Below, piece by piece: positions 57,901-64,000 of a DNA stretch of 64,000 bases. This DNA comes from Eledone cirrhosa (Eukaryota; Mollusca; Cephalopoda; Octopoda; Eledonidae). Location: NCBI GenBank assembly GCA_964016885.1, contig OZ024747.1:8527283-8591282 (forward strand), in the 5' to 3' direction. How positions within the stretch are numbered: the first letter of the stretch is position 1; each line of letters starts with the position of its first letter. Under the pieces are notes generated by a model. It was not told the DNA's origin. It was given only the letters and a program-made list of their open reading frames with translations, and ran no database searches. A program made the position numbers and the translations under genes.

Positions 57901-60900
57901 ACTGTATCATGTATTGAGGGTGGAGGCAACTGCATCATGTATTGAAGGGTGGATGCAACTGCATCATGTATTGAAGGGTGGAGGCAACTGTATCATGTAT
58001 TGAAGGGTGGATGCAACTGTATCATGTATTAAAGAGTGGATGCAACTGTATCATGTATTAAAGGGTGGATGCAACTGTATCATGTATTAAAGGGTGGATG
58101 CAACTGTATCATGTATTGAAGGGTGGATGCAACTGTATCATGTATTGAAGGGTGGATGCAACTGCATCATGTATTGAAGGGTGGAGGCAACTGCATCATG
58201 TATTGAAGGGTGGATGCAACTGTATCATGTATTGAAGGGTGGATGCAACTGTATCATGTATTAAAGGGTGGAGGCAACTGTATCATGTATTAAAGGGTGG
58301 ATGCAACTGCATCATGTATTGAAGGGTGGATGCAACTGTATCATGTATTGAAGGGTGGATGCAACTGTATCATGTATTAAAGGGTGGATGCAACTGTATC
58401 ATGTATTAAAGGGTGGATGCAACTGCATCATGTATTGAAGGGTGGATGCAACTGTATCATGTATTGAAGGGTGGATGCAACTGCATCATGTATTGAAGGG
58501 TGGATGCAACTGTATCATGTATTAAAGGGTGGATGCAACTGCATCATGTATTGAAGGGTGGATGCAACTGTATCATGTATTGAAGGGTGGATGCAACTGT
58601 ATCATGTATTAAAGGGTGGATGCAACTGTATCATGTATTAAAGGGTGGATGCAACTGTATCATGTATTAAAGGGTGGATGCAACTGCATCATGTATTGAA
58701 GGGTGGATGCAACTGTATCATGTATTAAAGGGTGGATGCAACTGCATCATGTATTGAAGGGTGGATGCAACTGTATCATGTATTAAAGGGTGGAGGCAAC
58801 TGTATCATGTATTAAAGGGTGGATGCAACTGCATCATGTATTGAAGGGTGGATGCAACTGCATCATGTATTGAAGGGTGGATGCAACTGTATCATGTATT
58901 GAAGGGTGGAGGCAACTGTATCATGTATTGAAGGGTGGATGCAACTGTATCATGTATTAAAGGGTGGATGCAACTGTATCATGTATTAAAGGGTGGATGC
59001 AACTGCATCATGTATTGAAGGGTGGATGCAACTGTATCATGTATTGAAGGGTGGATGCAACTGTATCATGTATTGAAGGGTGGAGGCAACTGTATCATGT
59101 ATTAAAGGGTGGAGGCAACTGTATCATGTATTGAAGGGTGGATGCAACTGTATCATGTATTGAAGGGTGGAGGCAACTGTATCATGTATTAAAGGGTGGA
59201 TGCAACTGTATCATGTATTGAAGGGTGGAGGCAACTGTATCATGTATTAAAGGGTGGAGGCAACTGTATCATGTATTGAAGGGTGGATGCAACTGCATCA
59301 TGTATTGAAGGGTGGATGCAACTGTATCATGTATTAAAGGGTGGAGGCAACTGTATCATGTATTAAAGGGTGGATGCAACTGTATCATGTATTGAAGGGT
59401 GGAGGCAACTGTATCATGTATTAAAGGGTGGAGGCAACTGTATCATGTATTGAAGGGTGGATGCAACTGTATCATGTATTGAAGGGTGGAGGCAACTGTA
59501 TCATGAATTAAAGGGTGGAGGCAACTGTATCATGTATTGAAGGGTGGATGCAACTGCATCATGTATTGAAGGGTGGATGCAACTGTATCATGTATTGAAG
59601 GGTGGATGCAACTGCATCATGTATTGAAGGGTGGATGCAACTGTATCATGTATTGAAGGGTGGATGCAACTGCATCATGTATTGAAGGGTGGATGCAACT
59701 GTATCATGTATTGAAGGGTGGATGCAACTGTATCATGTATTGAAGGGTGGATGCAACTGTATCATGTATTAAAGGGTGGATGCAACTGTATCATGTATTG
59801 AAGGGTGGAGGCAGCTGTATCATGTATTAAAGGGTGGAGGCAACTGTATCATGTATTGAAGGGTGGATGCAACTGCATCATGTATTGAAGGGTGGATGCA
59901 ACTGTATCATGTATTAAAGGGTGGAGGCAACTGTATCATGTATTAAAGGGTGGATGCAACTGTATCATGTATTGAAGGGTGGAGGCAACTGTATCATGTA
60001 TTAAAGGGTGGAGGCAACTGTATCATGTATTGAAGGGTGGATGCAACTGTATCATGTATTGAAGGGTGGAGGCAACTGTATCATGTATTAAAGGGTGGAG
60101 GCAACTGTATCATGTATTGAAGGGTGGATGCAACTGCATCATGTATTGAAGGGTGGATGCAACTGTATCATGTATTGAAGGGTGGATGCAACTGCATCAT
60201 GTATTGAAGGGTGGATGCAACTGTATCATGTATTGAAGGGTGGATGCAACTGCATCATGTATTGAAGGGTGGATGCAACTGTATCATGTATTGAAGGGTG
60301 GATGCAACTGTATCATGTATTGAAGGGTGGATGCAACTGTATCATGTATTGAAGGGTGGAGGCAACTGCATCATGTATTGAAGGGTGGATGCAACTGTAT
60401 CATGTATTGAAGGGTGGATGCAACTGCATCATGTATTGAAGGGTGGAGGCAACTGTATCATGTATTAAAGGGTGGATGCAACTGTATCATGTATTGAAGG
60501 GTGGAGGCAACTGCATCATGTATTGAAGGGTGGATGCAACTGTATCATGTATTGAAGGGTGGATGCAACTGTATCATGTATTGAAGGGTGGATGCAACTG
60601 TATCATGTATTGAAGGGTGGAGGCAACTGTATCATGTATAGAAGGGTGGATGCAACTGTATCATGTATTGAAGGGTGGAGGCAACTGTATCATGTATTAA
60701 AGGGTGGAGGCAACTGCATCATGTATTGAAGGGTGGATGCAACTGTATCATGTATTGAAGGGTGGATGCAACTGTATCATGTATTGAAGGGTGGATGCAA
60801 CTGCATCATGTATTGAAGGGTGGAGGCAACTGTATCATGTATAGAAGGGTGGATGCAACTGTATCATGTATTGAAGGGTGGAGGCAACTGTATCATGTAT

Positions 60901-63900
60901 TAAAGGGTGGAGGCAACTGCATCATGTATTGAAGGGTGGAGGCAACTGTATCATGTATTGAAGGGTGGAGGCAACTGCATCATGTATTGAAGGGTGGATG
61001 CAACTGTATCATGTATTGAAGGGTGGAGGCAACTGCATCATGTATTGAAGGGTGGATGCAACTGTATCATGTATTAAAGGGTGGATGCAACTGCATCATG
61101 TATTGAAGGGTGGAGGCAACTGTATCATGTATTAAAGGGTGGATGCAACTGTATCATGTATTGAAGGGTGGAGGCAACTGCATCATGTATTGAAGGGTGG
61201 ATGCAACTGTATCATGTATTGAAGGGTGGATGCAACTGCATCATGTATTGAAGGGTGGAGGCAACTGTATCATGTATTGAAGGGTGGAGGCAACTGTATC
61301 ATGTATTGAAGGGTGGATGCAACTGTATCATGTATTGAAGGGTGGAGGCAACTGCATCATGTATTGAAGGGTGGATGCAACTGTATCATGTATTAAAGGG
61401 TGGATGCAACTGCATCATGTATTGAAGGTTGGAGGCAACTGTATCATGTATTGAAGGGTGGAGGCAACTGTATCATGTATTGAAGGGTGGATGCAACTGC
61501 ATCATGTATTGAAGGGTGGAGGCAACTGTATCATGTATTGAAGGGTGGAGGCAACTGTATCATGTATTGAAGGGTGGATGCAACTGTATCATGTATTGAA
61601 GGGTGGATGCAACTGCATCATGTATTAAAGGGTGGATGCAACTGCATCATGTATTGAAGGGTGGAGGCAACTGCATCATGTATTGAAGGGTGGAGGCAAC
61701 TGCATCATGTATTGAAGGGTGGATGCAACTGTATCATGTATTGAAGGGTGGATGCAACTGTATCGTGTATTGAAGGGTGGAGGCAACTGCATCATGTATT
61801 GAAGGGTGGAGGCAACTGCATCATGTATTGAAGGGTGGATGCAACTGCATCATGTATTGAAGGGTGGATGCAACTGTATCATGTATTGAAGGGTGGATGC
61901 AACTGTATCGTGTATTGAAGGGTGGAGGCAACTGCATCATGTATTGAAGGGTGGAGGCAACTGTATCATGTATTGAAGGGTGGAGGCAACTGTATCATGT
62001 ATTAAAGGGTGGATGCAACTGTATCATGTATTGAAGGGTGGAGGCAACTGTATCATGTATTAAAGGGTGGATGCAACTGTATCATGTATTGAAGGGTGGA
62101 GGCAACTGTATCATGTATTGAAGGGTGGATGCAACTGTATCATGTATTGAAGGGTGGATGCAACTGCATCATGTATTGAAGGGTGGAGGCAACTGTATCA
62201 TGTATTGAAGGGTGGATGCAACTGTATCATGTATTGAAGGGTGGAGGCAACTGTATCATGTATTGAAGGGTGGATGCAACTGTATCATGTATTAAAGGGT
62301 GGATGCAACTGTATCATGTATTGAAGGGTGGATGCAACTGTATCATGTATTGAAGGGTGGAGGCAACTGTATCATGTATTGAAGGGTGGAGGCAACTGTA
62401 TCATGTATTGAAGGGTGGATGCAACTGTATCATGTATTGAAGGGTGGAGGCAACTGTATCATGTATTGAAGGGTGGATGCAACTGTATCATGTATTGAAG
62501 GGTGGATGCAACTGTATCGTGTATTAAAGGGTGGATGCAACTGTATCATGTATTGAAGGGTGGATGCAACTGTATCATGTATTAAAGGGTGGAGGCAACT
62601 GTATCATGTATTGAAGGGTGGAGGCAACTGTATCATGTATTAAAGGGTGGATGCAACTGTATCATGTATTAAAGGGTGGAGGCAACTGTATCATGTATTG
62701 AAGGGTGGAGGCAACTGTATCATGTATTAAAGGGTGGATGCAACTGTATCATGTATTGAAGGGTGGAGGCAACTGTATCATGTATTGAAGGGTGGATGCA
62801 ACTGTATCATGTATTGAAGGGTGGAGGCAACTGTATCATGTATTAAAGGGTGGAGGCAACTGTATCATGTATTAAAGGGTGGATGCAACTGTATCATGTA
62901 TTGAAGGGTGGAGGCAACTGTATCATGTATTGAAGGGTGGATGCAACTGTATCATGTATTGAAGGGTGGAGGCAACTGTATCATGTATTGAAGGGTGGAT
63001 GCAACTGTATCATGTATTGAAGGGTGGATGGAACTGTATCATGTATTGAAGGGTGGATGCAACTGTATCGTGTATTAAAGGGTGGATGCAACTGTATCAT
63101 GTATTGAAGGGTGGATGCAACTGTATCATGTATTAAAGGGTGGAGGCAACTGTATCATGTATTGAAGGGTGGAGGCAACTGTATCATGTATTAAAGGGTG
63201 GATGCAACTGTATCATGTATTAAAGGGTGGATGCAACTGTATCGTGTATTAAAGGGTGGATGCAACTGTATCATGTATTGAAGGGTGGATGCAACTGTAT
63301 CATGTATTAAAGGGTGGAGGCAACTGTATCATGTATTGAAGGGTGGAGGCAACTGTATCATGTATTAAAGGGTGGAGGCAACTGTATCATGTATTGAAGG
63401 GTGGAGGCAACTGTATCATGTATTAAAGGTTGGATGCAACTGTATCGTGTATTAAAGGGTGGATGCAACTGTATCATGTATTAAAGGTTGGATGCAACTG
63501 TATCATGTATTAAAGGGTGGAGGCAACTGTATCATGTATTGAAGGGTGGAGGCAACTGTATCATGTATTAAAGGGTGGAGGCAACTGTATCATGTATTAA
63601 AGGGTGGATGCAACTGTATCGTGTATTAAAGGGTGGATGCAACTGTATCATGTATTGAAGGGTGGATGCAACTGTATCATGTATTAAAGGGTGGATGCAA
63701 CTGCATCATGTATTGAAGGGTGGAGGCAACTGTATCATGTATTGAAGGGTGGAGGCAACTGTATCATGTATTGAAGGGTGGATGCAACTGTATCATGTAT
63801 TAAAGGGTGGAGGCAACTGCATCATGTATTGAAGGGTGGATGCAACTGTATCATGTATTGAAGGGTGGATGCAATTGTATCATGTATTAAAGGGTGGATG

Positions 63901-64000
63901 CAACTGCATCATGTATTGAAGGGTGGATGCAACTGTATCATGTATTGAAGGGTGGAGGCAACTGTATCATGTATTAAAGGGTGGATGCAACTGTATCATG
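57901..64000. repeat. 29-bp minisatellite array, 6.1 kb, open at the right edge
   Basis: About 210 copies of a 29-bp unit (consensus TGTATCATGTATTGAAGGG followed by TGGATGCAAC). A few positions vary repeatedly: ATTGAAG or ATTAAAG, GGATG or GGAGG, TGTATC or TGCATC, and rarely TATCG. A 20-unit, 580-bp higher-order repeat is visible (59221 onward matches 59801 onward). A 19-unit, 551-bp one appears near 62515 and 63066. No gene is seen inside. Confidence 0.97.

Noticed and set aside
57901..64000. CRISPR array (29-bp repeats)
   Set aside because: Units are contiguous without spacers, vary internally and sit in animal DNA with introns and SINEs.

Overview
The window looks like cephalopod nuclear DNA, most likely from an octopus. 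It is AT-rich and gene-poor. It is dense with tRNA-derived SINEs of the type common in octopus and squid, many ending in (ATG)n or (ATC)n tails. Its only convincing gene is a six-cadherin-repeat protocadherin, a family that cephalopods expanded independently of vertebrates. Assignment to genus is inference.

Gene content. One large protocadherin exon lies on the minus strand at 54553-56978, with its likely start at 56922. It encodes a signal peptide, six EC repeats, a transmembrane segment and an 82-residue tail, and it ends at a clean phase-0 splice donor. Far downstream on the same strand are two small exons, 8411-8557 and 2735-2890. Each has its own acceptor and donor and is phase 0 at both ends. 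Each encodes a paralogue of the last 52 residues of the big exon, including an invariant QFYFVLEPQNEW motif. They are either cassette exons of this gene across an intron of about 46 kb, or tail exons of other protocadherin genes. This is the most interesting finding in the window.

Repeat landscape, left to right. 0-11 kb: SINEs, a mariner-like element with TA duplications and a nested SINE (5103-5878), and a foldback element (10136-10378). 11.8-15.4 kb: simple-sequence DNA (GGTA, CA, a 41-bp minisatellite, GTT/GGT, CT). 15.5-21.3 kb: SINEs, hAT-like remnants and a 40-bp minisatellite. 21.3-27.8 kb: a 6.5-kb array of 21-bp units with nested higher-order repeats. 28-35 kb: LINE fragments, two more foldbacks and small tandem repeats. 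35.4-38.1 kb: TA-rich DNA, a 29-bp array and an ACC array. 38-41.8 kb: sparse LINE and SINE remnants. 41.8-46.7 kb: a second 29-bp array. 46.8-53.9 kb: LINE and SINE fragments and a TA/ATATTATA tract. 54.2-57.0 kb: the protocadherin exon, with a 46-bp minisatellite touching its donor. 57.0-57.5 kb: an 81-bp repeat. 57.9-64.0 kb: a third 29-bp array, unrelated in sequence to the other two, running off the window. Tandem arrays make up roughly 25 of the 64 kb.

Very long open frames exist over the arrays (for example at 21.4-27.8 kb). They follow from unit lengths divisible by three or from stop-free units and are not annotated as genes. LINE remnants at 10.5, 31.4 and 52.1 kb preserve the C-terminus of the reverse-transcriptase ORF. 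The first two end in the same tail as the local SINEs, which identifies the likely partner LINE.
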